Source: Bacteroidetes bacterium GWF2_38_335 (GTDB lineage: Bacteria; Bacteroidota; Bacteroidia; Bacteroidales; GWF2-38-335). Taken from it: a stretch of 64,000 nt of DNA. Every line of letters starts with the position of its first letter. Within the stretch, counting starts at the first letter, position 1. A model generated the notes under the pieces. It was given only the letters and a program-made list of their open reading frames with translations, searched no databases and was not told the DNA's origin. The DNA lies in contig MEOH01000007.1 in NCBI GenBank assembly GCA_001769535.1, positions 112,273 to 176,272 on the forward strand, written 5' to 3'. Made by a program: the position numbers and the translations under genes. Of this stretch, positions 34,911-44,447 are shown one piece after another.

Positions 34911-34934
34911 GTCCCAAGTCTCCCGACTTGGGAC
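34911..34934. repeat. Palindromic GTCCCAAGTC-TCCC-GACTTGGGAC repeat
   Basis: A second good copy of the element at 15818. The third stem pair is C-G here and T-A there, a compensatory change that keeps the 10-bp stem. Both copies are preceded by CCGCT. Confidence 0.8.
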
Positions 34935-34942
34935 GGTCATCC

Positions 34943-35353
34943 CTACTCCAAATCCCCTCCCCGAACCCTCCTGTTCATCTTTTTATCCGAAAGTTTTTTC
35001 TTGTCATCCAATCGTTTTCTAACAACAGAACGTGGAATCCGTGTGGGTTTTCTAAATTTTTCTATAAACAATGCCTCTGCCAGAAGCTGATAGAATTTTT
35101 CAATGCAAAGTGCCTTGTTTTTTAGCTGTGTTCTTTCCTTTTGCGAGATGATTCTTAAATAACCTTCCTTGTTGATGCGATTGATGAGCTTAATGCAAAT
35201 CAGGTCTTTTTCTTCATCGTTTAGTAATCCTGAATTCCTGACATGAAAAAGAAGTGTAACCTTTGTTTCCACCTTGTTCACATTTTGTCCGCCCGCCCCA
35301 CTGCTGCGTGCTGTGGTGAAAATAAATTCAGATGTAAAATCGCGTGTTTCCAT
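34943..35353 (-). CDS. arfB: Peptidyl-tRNA hydrolase ArfB (release-factor-like)
   Basis: 136 residues. It rescues ribosomes stalled without a stop codon by hydrolysing peptidyl-tRNA. The GGQ motif is in RSSGAGGQNVNKVET (21-23), followed by LFHVRNSGLL and a basic C-terminal tail (RKRLDDKKKLSDKKMNRRVRG) that fits the mRNA entry tunnel. Its start overlaps the stop of the upstream gene (TAATG), so the two are translationally coupled. With smpB this gives the cell two ribosome-rescue routes. Confidence 0.94.
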   Translation of the reverse strand: METRDFTSEFIFTTARSSGAGGQNVNKVETKVTLLFHVRNSGLLNDEEKDLICIKLINRINKEGYLRIISQKERTQLKNKALCIEKFYQLLAEALFIEKFRKPTRIPRSVVRKRLDDKKKLSDKKMNRRVRGGDLE

Positions 35354-36405
35354 TAGTTCAGGTCTTTGGCATTAACACCCGGAGCCCTGTATCTTCTCCA
35401 GTAATTAGTCAGGGAGGTATATCTGAATATGGCATTAAACCATTTGAAACGGAACAAAGGATGGATTATGAAATAAAGGAAAATGAAAAGGAAGATCATG
35501 GCAAAAGTGTTGAATAAAAATTCAATGTAATAATTATTCAGAAAGCTGAACACTTCATAATTCGAATAAAATAGCCACGCAAATGGAACCATGGTGAATA
35601 AAACAAGACAAATGGCAAAGAGCAAATGAGATGCTTCAATGGCATTCTCCGGACAAATATTCATGCACCGCATACAGCTTTCGCAATTGTAGGTCCAGAA
35701 TGGCTTGCCGTTTTTAATTTTGATGGCCTGAACGGGACATTTTTTGGCACATAATCCACATTCAACGCATTTGGATGAATAAACAAATGTTTTGGCCAAC
35801 ATAAACCTGCCCACAAAAAAATAACCCAATGATATTGGGAAAATCGCTAAATCAATAGGAATATCAATAAGCATTCTTCTGAATGGCTTTTTTCCGTTGA
35901 TTAAATTGTGATAGAATTTCCGGGTGATTTTTTCGCATCTAATTGCAATTTTCCCTACCATTTTAGGTCCCAATCCGGGGTGCACCGAAATCCAGTTCGA
36001 TGGCATATCCATCGGTCGGGCTCCTGCAATTTTAAATCCCTTCAACTTCATGATGAGCATGGGCAGGAGCAGGGCAACACCCGAAAGTCCGGGAGTAAAC
36101 CATTTGAAAAACATGCCACCGGCTCTGGTATTCATAAAAAACACTGTGCTTTTTAAACGCGGGAATCTGAACAGGAAAAACAGCATGGCCGGGACCAGAC
36201 TGAATCCATGAGTGGGGAATAAAAAACCTATGAGATCATCTTTCGAATGGTCAATCTCATAGGTTCTGTGTTTTTTGGAAATAGAACGCATTTCTGCATT
36301 CAATCCGTTGTTTTTTGCTTCGTCGAGCATCCATTGTCCGGCTTTTAATGCATTTCCTGTACCGGTGTAATAATATATAACCAATTTTTTATAATCCGGA
36401 ATCAT
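35353..36405 (-). CDS. Flavodoxin/ferredoxin membrane protein (EFR1-like)
   Basis: 350 residues from the ATG at 36405 (MIPDYKK); a start at 36432 would overlap the upstream gene by 8 bp. An N-terminal flavodoxin-like domain has the FMN loop YYYTGTGNA. In the middle are two [4Fe-4S] cysteine sets: CVECGLCAKKCPVQAI and CESCMRCMNICPENAI. Hydrophobic segments lie before (LAIFPISLGYFFVGRFML) and after (HLLFAICLVLFTMVPFAWLFY, LLFNTFAMIFLFIFLYFII) the clusters. It probably transfers electrons at the inner membrane. Donor and acceptor are unknown. Lies in an operon with the cyclophilin (upstream) and arfB. Confidence 0.88.
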   Translation of the reverse strand: MIPDYKKLVIYYYTGTGNALKAGQWMLDEAKNNGLNAEMRSISKKHRTYEIDHSKDDLIGFLFPTHGFSLVPAMLFFLFRFPRLKSTVFFMNTRAGGMFFKWFTPGLSGVALLLPMLIMKLKGFKIAGARPMDMPSNWISVHPGLGPKMVGKIAIRCEKITRKFYHNLINGKKPFRRMLIDIPIDLAIFPISLGYFFVGRFMLAKTFVYSSKCVECGLCAKKCPVQAIKIKNGKPFWTYNCESCMRCMNICPENAIEASHLLFAICLVLFTMVPFAWLFYSNYEVFSFLNNYYIEFLFNTFAMIFLFIFLYFIIHPLFRFKWFNAIFRYTSLTNYWRRYRAPGVNAKDLN

Positions 36406-36424
36406 AGTCTTTTCAACTAATCTG

Positions 36425-36859
36425 CTAATCAATAATGGTTATTTTTTCAATTTTATCGCCGGGACGAATCATGTCAATCACTTCCAGACCTTCGGTAACT
36501 TTTCCGAAGCAAGTATGCATTCTGTCAAGGTGTGAAGTATTTTTGCGGCTGTGACAGATGAAAAACTGTGATCCGCCGGTATTTTTTCCTGCATGTGCCA
36601 TGGATAGCACTCCGCGGTCATGATACTGGTTTTCACCGCTGGTTTCACAGTCAATTTTATAACCCGGTCCGCCAACTCCTGTGCCCATCGGACAACCGCC
36701 CTGAATCACGAAATCAGGAATAACACGGTGAAAAGTAAGGCCGTCATAAAAACCTTTTTTTGAAAGACTGATAAAATTTTCAACGGTGTTGGGAGCATCT
36801 TTATCGTAAAACTCAACCATCATCGTGCCTTTTACTGTTTTAATTTCTGCTTTTTTCAT
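36425..36859 (-). CDS. Peptidyl-prolyl cis-trans isomerase, cyclophilin type
   Basis: 144 residues from the ATG at 36859 ([11 protein letters not shown]); a longer frame to 36907 is unlikely. The cyclophilin core is complete: [45 protein letters not shown] with the catalytic Arg in FHR, then [31 protein letters not shown] and a short end. No signal peptide, so it is cytoplasmic. It is the first gene of a three-gene minus-strand operon with the flavodoxin/ferredoxin protein and arfB. Confidence 0.95.
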   Translation of the reverse strand: MKKAEIKTVKGTMMVEFYDKDAPNTVENFISLSKKGFYDGLTFHRVIPDFVIQGGCPMGTGVGGPGYKIDCETSGENQYHDRGVLSMAHAGKNTGGSQFFICHSRKNTSHLDRMHTCFGKVTEGLEVIDMIRPGDKIEKITIID

Positions 36860-36966
36860 GAATTGTAATTTTAAAACAAACCTACATTTTTTTTTAATAA
36901 TTTCCATACGCTTGCTTTAAAAAACATACTATTCATAAATTGTTTTAGGTTATTGGGAAAAATTGT

Positions 36967-36974
36967 TACTTTTG
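36967..36974 (+). promoter_or_regulatory. Candidate -7 box (TACTTTTG) for the PKD gene
   Basis: TAnnTTTG 50 bases before the TTG at 37025. It implies that translation cannot begin at the TTG at 36953. Confidence 0.4.
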
Positions 36975-37024
36975 AGGCAACCTTTATAGTGTTTTTATTG
37001 TCTAATAAGAAAAAGCCGAGAGAA

Positions 37025-40000
37025 TTGAAGCTTGTTGTCATTATATTATTTCTAACAGTTAATCTGCTTAATGCTCAAGTCAATGCTGTGTTTACTTCTG
37101 ATATGACAAGTGGTTGCAGCCCTTTTATTGTTCAGTTCACCGATCAGTCAACCGGCAGTCCGGCCACCTGGTACTGGGATTTTGGCAATGGAAATCACTC
37201 AACTCTTCAAAACCCCGAAGCTACATACATTAACCCCGGGCATTATACCGTTTCATTAACCGTGACAAATGGTTCCTATACTAATACTGTAACTTATACA
37301 AATTTCATTACTGTTTTTGAAAATCCGACAGCCGATTTTTATGTGGTTGGCCCCTCATCGGGCTGTGCACCTGTTTCGGTAACTTTCCATGATAATTCAG
37401 ATGAAGGTTCAGCCCCGATTACCGAATGGCTCTGGGATTTTGGTGATGGTTCAATAACCTACACCCAACACCCCGTACATATCTTTCCCATAGGCGGAAA
37501 CTTTCCGGTTTCTCTTGAAATTACTGATGCCAATGGTTGTGGGTCAAGCATTGAAATTCCGGGTATTGTCGACGTCTCTCAACCTCCAACTACTCTTTTT
37601 TCAGGTGATGATCTTGTAGATTGTGCTGCACCACATACCGTAAATTTTTCCAGTACTTCTTTTGGAACTACTCCATTGAATTACTATTGGAGTTTTGGCG
37701 ACGGACAGTATTCTACATTGGCTAATCCATCTCATACTTATACAGTAAACGGAATATACACTGTTTCATTGACCACAACCGATCAGCATTCATGCTCCAG
37801 CTCACTTACCTATGAGGATTATGTGCAGGTTATGGCTGTTGTGGCTGAATTTGATGTTGAGGATAATCTGGTGTGTTATGGAACTGAGGTTGAGTTTATT
37901 AATAATTCAACCGGAGCAACTAATTATGACTGGGATTTTGGTGATGGGGAAACATCATGGTCGGCGAATCCCGGACATGAATATGAAGGAGGAGGCACCT
38001 ATACGGTAACACTTTTGGCTTCACAGGGAGGAGAGTGCCCTGATACATATTCAATGACCATCACCGTGGAGGAGGTTAATGCACAAATATCTGTTTCTGA
38101 TACATACATTTGCATGTTGCCTACCACGGTACAATTCATTGATGAATCAGAAAATGCTGTGTCATGGCTTTGGGATTTCGGCGATACAACTTTTTCTTAT
38201 GACCAAAACCCCGAACATACTTATGATTATCCAATTGATACCAATATTAATTTTGATGTTACACTCACAGTATATAGTCCGAATGGCTGTACTGATATTT
38301 TGTACCTTACTGATTTTATAACAGTAGTTTTGCCTACTCCCGCAGTTTCGGTAATCCCGAATGGAGGGTGCATTCCCATTGATCAGGTGTGGACTGATGT
38401 TAGCACCTATTTTACTGATGATGATGAAATAACAGGGCAGACATGGGTTTTTCCTGATGGCACAACTGCCTCCGGATCAACAGTTAATTATACTTTGACT
38501 GAGCCCGGAGTGGATTCAGCCATGCTCATTATTGAAACAGCTCACGGATGCCTTGATACAGCTGTTTTTTATATATTTGGAGGAGAGGTCCCTGTGCCGG
38601 TTTTCGCAGTTAGTGACACAATATGCGCAAGCGATTCAGTCCAGTTGTTTGAGGTTTCCACTGACCAGATGATAACGTCATGGCATTGGGAACATTTGCC
38701 TACCTGAAGTGGCGAGTGTACGTTTCAACAATCGTACCAGGATTTTCCAGTCGGAACACACTCAATGATGACACTGACAGTTTCAAGTTATGGCTGTGAC
38801 ACTACTGTTTTTGTTCCTACCATAGTCGTGCTGGGCCCAATCATTGGAATGGAAATATTAAGTGAATGCAGAAGTCTGGACGCCGGCATCAGCTTTTATG
38901 TTGCAGAAGCTGAGTCATGGCAGTTTTCGATGGGTTCCATAATGACTCTGAATGGAACATCTGATTTTGATACAACTTTTACTTATAATTTTCCTGATTT
39001 TGGAGGTTATCCTGTTACTTTGACTGCCTATGATGAAGAAACCGGTTGCTCAGATGTTATTGAAAACGCTGTCGCTTTAACAAATATTTCAGCAGTGATC
39101 ACTCCGGCTCCCCTTATTGGCTGCCCCGGAATGCCAGTTTATATTAACTCCTGGACCAGCGATTATATTGAGGAATTTGATTCTGAAGCAGGTACGGGTA
39201 AATATCACTGGTCTTTCGGTGACGGCGAAATGCTTGCTACTAATGAACCTTATGTTGCTCACAACTATGAACATCCCGGTACCTTCACTTTGTCTTTAGT
39301 AATTTTCGACGGTGAATTGTGTTACGATACGGCATATACCCAGGTGAATATTTATTATCTTGAAGCCCAATTCAGCTCAGATGTTAATGGTGGATGCATC
39401 CCGTTTGATGTTCAGTTTACCGATCAAACAATTCACGATACCACCATTGTTTCCTGGCATTGGTATCTCGGTAATGGCGAAATTTCAGATGAATCTAACC
39501 CGTTTACTTCATATTCTGATATTGACGAATACGATGTTACCCTCGAAGTGATGGATGCTGCCGGATGTACCTCTTCTCATACCGTTCACAATTATATTAC
39601 ATCCTCTAATCCCTATCCAATGTACGAAGTGGTTTCTCCGGCTGCAATCTGTGCCGGCGATTCTGTTCATTTTAATAACACTTCGGTGGTCGAAGATGCC
39701 ACCATTCAATGGGACTTCGGCGATGGCGAAATTTCAACGATTAACAGTCCGTGGCATGTTTTTGAAGATGGTGGAGAATATATAGTGACCTTATATGTCT
39801 CTGACGCAGGTGGATGCGATACGTTTTTTGTCAACGAAGATATTATCATTGATGTTGACGAAATTCCTGAAGTATTGTTTTCAGCCGATCCGCGTGATTC
39901 TGTTTGTTACCCCTTATTGGTTGATTTTTCAGATCTTACAACAGCAGGCGAAATTGCCGGGTGGTCGTGGACTTTCGGTGATGGGGCTACTTCTGTTTTC

Positions 40001-41362
40001 GAAAATCCTGTCCATAATTATACCCTGCCCGGCGATTATAATGTTAGTCTGGTTGCTACAACCCCCAATGGATGCAACGACTCTCTGATGATGATTAATT
40101 ACATTCATGTGGGTGGACCTTATGCCGAATTTGTTATCGATCAGGATAGTCTGTGTTATGGTCAACCGGTTAATTTTCAGATTACTCTGACTTCGGGAGT
40201 GGATGAATATTATTGGGATTTTGGTGATGGATCAACTTCAACGGGCTCTTATGCTACGCATGTTTATACCGATACATCCGGATTGATATACCCGGCTCTT
40301 TTATATACCGATTCAATGAATTATTGTCCGAAAGCTTCTATTGACTCAGTGTATATTTTTGATGTGGACGCAGCTTTCGGTTTTGTTTCGCCTGAATCGG
40401 GACTTCCCGTTAGCGAGGGATGCGAACCCTTAAATGTTCTTGCTGTTAATAATTCTACCGGTGCCGATTATTCTAATTGGAATTTTGGTGACGGATCTTC
40501 TGCTACAGATTTCGAACCCGGTCATACTTTTAATAATGATGGTTTGTTCACTGTTACATTGTCAGTTGAAAACTTTTTTGGCTGCACGGATGAAGTTACC
40601 GGTACCATCTTGATTTTTCCGCTACCCGTTATAATTGTGACCGGAGGAGATTTAATATGCAGTGGTGACACTGTCCATTTGTCTGTATCAGGAGATTATT
40701 CGTTTGCATGGGAAAACAACGGGTTTATTTCAGATACACTGATCAGCAATCCTTTTGCATTCCCTGATAGTACGGCTGTATATACGGTGACTGCAACCGA
40801 TGAAAATAATTGTTCCATTTCAGGATCTACCGAGGTTTTGGTGCAGGATATCCCCTTTATAAATTTTGAGGATACTTCACTGTTTATTGGAGAGGAATTT
40901 CTGTTTGATTCCGAAGTGATGGCAGGAGTAAGTTATTTGTGGACTCCACCAAACGGTTTAAGTTGTACTGATTGCCCAAATCCGATAATTTCAACCCAGG
41001 AAAGCATGGTTTATACCGTGGTCATGACCGATAGTCTGGGCTGCTATACAGTTACAAAATCCATAATTATTGAAATCATGGAGGATTATACCGTGGCTGT
41101 TCCCAGTGCCTTTACCCCAAACGGCGACGGCAGTAATGATATTATCTATGTAATGGGACATGGAATCGAAGAACTTCTTGAATTTTCAATTTACAACCGT
41201 TGGGGTCAGTTGCTCTTCAGAACCGACGATATCAACAAAGGATGGGATGGGTACTACAACGGTCAGCTTCAAAATATTGAGACCTATTCATGGACAGCCA
41301 CCGCAAAAACCTATGCGGGAACTACTATAAAAAAACAGGGAATGCTTAACTTGCTTAGGTAA
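37025..41362 (+). CDS. Giant PKD-repeat T9SS type B protein with an in-frame TGA
   Basis: 1445 codons if the TGA at 38705-38707 (codon 561) is read through. A TTG at 37025 is chosen as start because it gives a proper signal peptide (KLVVIILFLTVNLLNAQ) and follows a purine-rich GAGAGAA; no ATG fits. About fifteen PKD-like Ig domains follow, with W.WDFGDG...NP.H.Y and Cys at domain edges. The last 90 residues (VAVPSAFTPNGDGSNDIIYVMG, FSIYNRWGQLLF, GWDGYYNGQ, YSWTATAKTYAG) are a gliding-motility type B sorting domain. The TGA sits inside a PKD-like domain (WHWEHLPT-TGA-SGECTFQQ), probably at a Cys. Without readthrough the first 560 residues would have no sorting domain. Confidence 0.85.
38718..38737 (+). 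promoter_or_regulatory. Short hairpin downstream of the in-frame TGA (SECIS candidate, weak)
   Basis: GTACG-TTTCAACAAT-CGTAC starts 11 bases after the TGA of the PKD gene, a distance close to that of the DUF1573 hairpin (13). The stem is only 5 bp. Confidence 0.2.
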
Positions 41363-41397
41363 AATCTGCTTATAAATATGAAGGATTGGTCAACTAT

Positions 41398-41490
41398 CCA
41401 ACATATAGCATAAGCAAATATCGCCGCAGGCAAATATCCCCAATATTGCCGCAGGCAAAGTATCCAATATCAGCGAAGCCAAATCATCCA
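41398..41490. repeat. Dispersed GCCGCAGGCAAATATCC element, three units
   Basis: AAATATCGCCGCAGGC, then CAATATTGCCGCAGGC, then CAATATCAGCGAAGCC recur with a spacing of about 22-23 bases. Relatives lie at 11110 and 15905. It sits in the 268-bp gap between the PKD gene and the NfeD-like gene; nothing else is seen in that gap. Confidence 0.65.
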
Positions 41491-41630
41491 AAACCTCTTT
41501 ATAATTCCCGTTTTTTAAGTCCCTCAAAAATGTTGAAAAAAAATTGTTATTATTCTTTTGTCACTTTTATGATATTTTTATATCATTGTACAGACTATTG
41601 AACACCTAAGAGAATTAAAAAAACCTGAGT

Positions 41631-42197
41631 ATGGAATTTTTTGAAAATATGGATGTAATGCTAAAAACCTTTTGGTTTATTGCTTTGCCGGCAAGCTTGA
41701 TTTTTCTCATACTGACAATCATGACGTTTGTCGGAGCAGACGCATCTGATAGTGGTGATGCAGATTTTAGTGGAGATTCTGATGGAGCTGATTCCCCTTT
41801 CCAGATGTTTACGCTGAGAAACATGATCAACCTGCTTTTGGGTTTTAGTTGGACCGGAATATCAATTTATGGATATTTTGAATCAAAGCTTGTTCTTGTA
41901 TTGATTTCTTTGGCGGTAGGACTTGTTTTCGTTGTAATTTTCTTTTTAATTATCAGGCAAATACAACGATTAGCCGAGGATAATTCCTTTAAAATGGAAA
42001 TGACAATCGGAAAAAATGCAGAAGTTTATCTTGCTATTCCCGAAAACAAAACAGGAAAAGGCAAAGTGCTTATTTCGATAAATGGTTCAATGCGTGAACT
42101 GGATGCCATGACCGAAGGAAATAAAATTGAAACAGGGAAAGTAGCCAAAGTAATGCGTATTGAAAATGAAACCATATTAATTGTTGAACCCCTTTAA
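41631..42197 (+). CDS. NfeD-like membrane protein
   Basis: 188 residues. Hydrophobic segments at about 13-33 (WFIALPASLIFLILTIMTFVGA), 66-82 and 88-108 (LVLVLISLAVGLVFVVIFFLII) flank an acidic Asp/Ser/Gly loop (DASDSGDADFSGDSDGAD). A C-terminal OB-fold domain (MTIGKNAEVYLAIPENKTGKGKVLISINGSMRELDAM to ETILIVEPL) is typical of NfeD. Lies 21 bp upstream of a flotillin gene; NfeD and flotillin pair in many bacteria and act together in membrane organisation. Confidence 0.88.
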   Translation: MEFFENMDVMLKTFWFIALPASLIFLILTIMTFVGADASDSGDADFSGDSDGADSPFQMFTLRNMINLLLGFSWTGISIYGYFESKLVLVLISLAVGLVFVVIFFLIIRQIQRLAEDNSFKMEMTIGKNAEVYLAIPENKTGKGKVLISINGSMRELDAMTEGNKIETGKVAKVMRIENETILIVEPL

Positions 42198-42218
42198 AAA
42201 ACTAAATACATTACTCAA

Positions 42219-43724
42219 ATGAATGAATTAATTATTATTGTTGTTGCGGTGGTTGTGTTTTTTATCACATTAATCACTTTATTGTCGAGGTATAAACGAT
42301 GCCCGTCTGACAAGATTTTGGTTATTTACGGAAAAACCGGAGGAACATCTGCAAAATGTGTACATGGAGGCGGAGCTTTTATTTGGCCTGTTATCCAGGA
42401 TTATTCTTTTCTTGACCTGAAACCCCTTTCTATTGAGGCGAACCTAACCAATGCGCTTAGCCGCCAAAATATCCGTGTAGACGTACCTTGCCGCTTTACC
42501 ATCGCTATTTCTACCGAACCAGATAGTATGAATACTGCTGCTGAAAGATTGTTGGGTCTATCTTACGAGCAGATTCAGGAATTGGCCAAAGATATTTTGT
42601 TTGGACAACTTCGTTTGGTTATCGCTACAATGACTATCGAGGAAATTAACTCCGACAGGGATAAATTTCTGGATAACATCTCAAAAAATGTTGACTCAGA
42701 ATTAAAGAAAATCGGACTTAAACTCATCAACGTCAACGTTACAGATATAAAAGACGAATCGGGTTATATCGAAGCACTTGGAAAAGAAGCTGCTGCTAAA
42801 GCCATCAATGAAGCTAAAATTTCAGTGGCTGAACAGGAAAAAATCGGGGAGACAGGTAAGGCACTTGCCGATAGGGAAAAAGACACCCAGATTGCCGAAA
42901 CCCATCGTGACAGGGATGTGAAGATAGCCATTACCCAAAAAGATAAGGAAATCAGCATTGCATCTGCTGTAAAGGATGAAGCAATCGGAAAAGCTGAGGC
43001 TCAAAGGGATACCAGGGTTAAAACATCTGAAGCCAATGCCATCGCCATAAAAGGAGAAAATGAAGCGAAAATTTCTATCGCCAATTCTGATGCGCTTCGA
43101 AGAGAAAAAGAAGCTGAAGCCTTACGCGTTGCAATAACTGCCGAAAAAGTTCAACAGGCCAAAGCGCTCGAAGAAGCTTATAATGCTGAGAAAAATGCCG
43201 AATTGGCCAGATCTGAAAGAGAACGGTCAACTCAAATAGCCAACATAGTTGTCCCCGCCGAAATTGACAAACAACGTGCTATCATCGAAGCCCAGGCCGA
43301 TGCTGAGAGAATCAGAGAAAATGCTAAAGGTCAGGCCGATGCTATTTATGCTAAAATGGAAGCCGAAGCTAAAGGTTTGTATGAGATACTTACCAAACAG
43401 GCCGAGGGTTATAAACAGGTTGTTTCAGCTGCCGGCGGTGACCCGTCTAAGGCATTCCAATTGTTGCTGATTGAAAAACTGCCAGAATTGGTCAAAACCC
43501 AGGTCGAAGCAGTTAAAAATATCAAGATTGATAAAATTACTGTTTGGGATTCGGGCACAGCTAACAACGAAAATGGTTCATCTACCTCAAATTTTGTTTC
43601 AAACATGATGAAAACAGTCCCCCCGTTAAACGATTTGTTTAATATGGCCGGACTAAATCTTCCATCTTACCTGAAAGGAGCCAATGATGAAAAAGACAAA
43701 CCTGAAGAACACCACAAAAAATAA
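42219..43724 (+). CDS. Flotillin-like SPFH protein
   Basis: 501 residues. An N-terminal membrane segment (ELIIIVVAVVVFFITLITLLS) is followed by an SPFH domain (CPSDKILVIYGKTGG, CVHGGGAFIWPVIQDYSFLDLKPLSIEANLTNALSRQNIRVDVPCRFTIAIS) and a long coiled coil rich in Glu-Ala repeats (AAAKAINEAKISVAEQEKIG to AIIEAQADAERIRENAKGQADAIYAKMEAEAKGLYEIL). Flotillins assemble into rings or scaffolds that organise membrane domains. Operon partner of the NfeD-like gene; a strong terminator follows. Confidence 0.94.
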   Translation: MNELIIIVVAVVVFFITLITLLSRYKRCPSDKILVIYGKTGGTSAKCVHGGGAFIWPVIQDYSFLDLKPLSIEANLTNALSRQNIRVDVPCRFTIAISTEPDSMNTAAERLLGLSYEQIQELAKDILFGQLRLVIATMTIEEINSDRDKFLDNISKNVDSELKKIGLKLINVNVTDIKDESGYIEALGKEAAAKAINEAKISVAEQEKIGETGKALADREKDTQIAETHRDRDVKIAITQKDKEISIASAVKDEAIGKAEAQRDTRVKTSEANAIAIKGENEAKISIANSDALRREKEAEALRVAITAEKVQQAKALEEAYNAEKNAELARSERERSTQIANIVVPAEIDKQRAIIEAQADAERIRENAKGQADAIYAKMEAEAKGLYEILTKQAEGYKQVVSAAGGDPSKAFQLLLIEKLPELVKTQVEAVKNIKIDKITVWDSGTANNENGSSTSNFVSNMMKTVPPLNDLFNMAGLNLPSYLKGANDEKDKPEEHHKK

Positions 43725-43727
43725 TTA

Positions 43728-43762
43728 AAAAAAAAGACCGGATTTTTTCCGGTCTTTTTTTT
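43728..43762 (+). terminator. Terminator of the NfeD-flotillin operon
   Basis: A-tract, GACCGGA-TTTTT-TCCGGTC, then T8. The A/T flanks make a near 15-bp stem; the terminator is almost symmetrical and could also serve the opposing lipoprotein gene. Confidence 0.92.
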
Positions 43763-43870
43763 ACAATCAATTATTATTGAATGTCATTTTTTTGAATTTG
43801 GAAAGTTTTTAGCGGGTATTTATTGTTCGTAAATGAAATAAATCATACAGCAATATGGGCTTTTTCAGAG

Positions 43871-44299
43871 CTACTTAACACTATAAGTCAAAACCTCAAA
43901 CTCAGTATTTCCGGGCTCCCTCATGATGACTATCATCTCTTCGCTGGATTCGAATTCACGTTTAACCTGCATTATGCAAGTGAAATAATAACCTACGGGC
44001 TGTTCACCTTCCAGATCAGCTCCGGGATATACTTCAGATAACTGGTATTCAATAACTTTTCCTTTAACTTCATCTATTTTTCGCAGAAATTCTAAAGTCT
44101 GTTCATTTGACCAGTATTTAAACCAGTATTTATGACACCTGTCAATGGCATTTTCATACGCTCCCTTTTTAAGATCTTCGTAAAATCCGTAAAGGGTTTT
44201 CTTTGATTCAGATTCAAATTGAATTTCAGAATTTGAACATCCGAAAATAAATACACTGATAACCAGTGATATAATTAATTTTTTCGTAAAATTTAACAT
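43871..44299 (-). CDS. Small lipoprotein
   Basis: 142 residues. Lipobox IFGC (Cys21). The mature domain, KKTLYGFYEDLKKGAYENAIDRCHKYWFKYWSNEQTLEFLRKIDEVKGKVIEYQL, then a beta half with GYYFTCIMQVKREFESSEEMIVIMRE, fits an NTF2-like or DUF4019-like fold with one extra Cys pair (Cys in RCHKYW and FTCIM). Function unknown. It converges on the flotillin gene and diverges from pckA. Confidence 0.75.
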   Translation of the reverse strand: MLNFTKKLIISLVISVFIFGCSNSEIQFESESKKTLYGFYEDLKKGAYENAIDRCHKYWFKYWSNEQTLEFLRKIDEVKGKVIEYQLSEVYPGADLEGEQPVGYYFTCIMQVKREFESSEEMIVIMREPGNTEFEVLTYSVK

Positions 44300-44447
44300 A
44301 CCCTATTTTTTCGAAGGTAAAAATAGAAAAAACAATTCCTAATATTATAATATTGTTATTAAAAATTATATAACATACTAAAAAACACATAATGGTTACT
44401 GTCAATGGTTTATATTTACAATCCTTTTTACTAACTTTTTGGACGAT

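Noticed and set aside
36953..37024. TTG start at 36953 for the PKD protein
   Set aside because: It would put 24 extra residues before the signal peptide and lies upstream of the candidate -7 box; the TTG at 37025 fits better.
2373..38707. Alternative genetic code with TGA read as Trp or Cys throughout
   Set aside because: Several good genes here (ends at 11075, 29847, 46706, 47466, 58762) stop at TGA at the expected family length.
41386..41601. 71-codon forward frame after the PKD gene
   Set aside because: It is composed mainly of the GCCGCAGGC repeat family.
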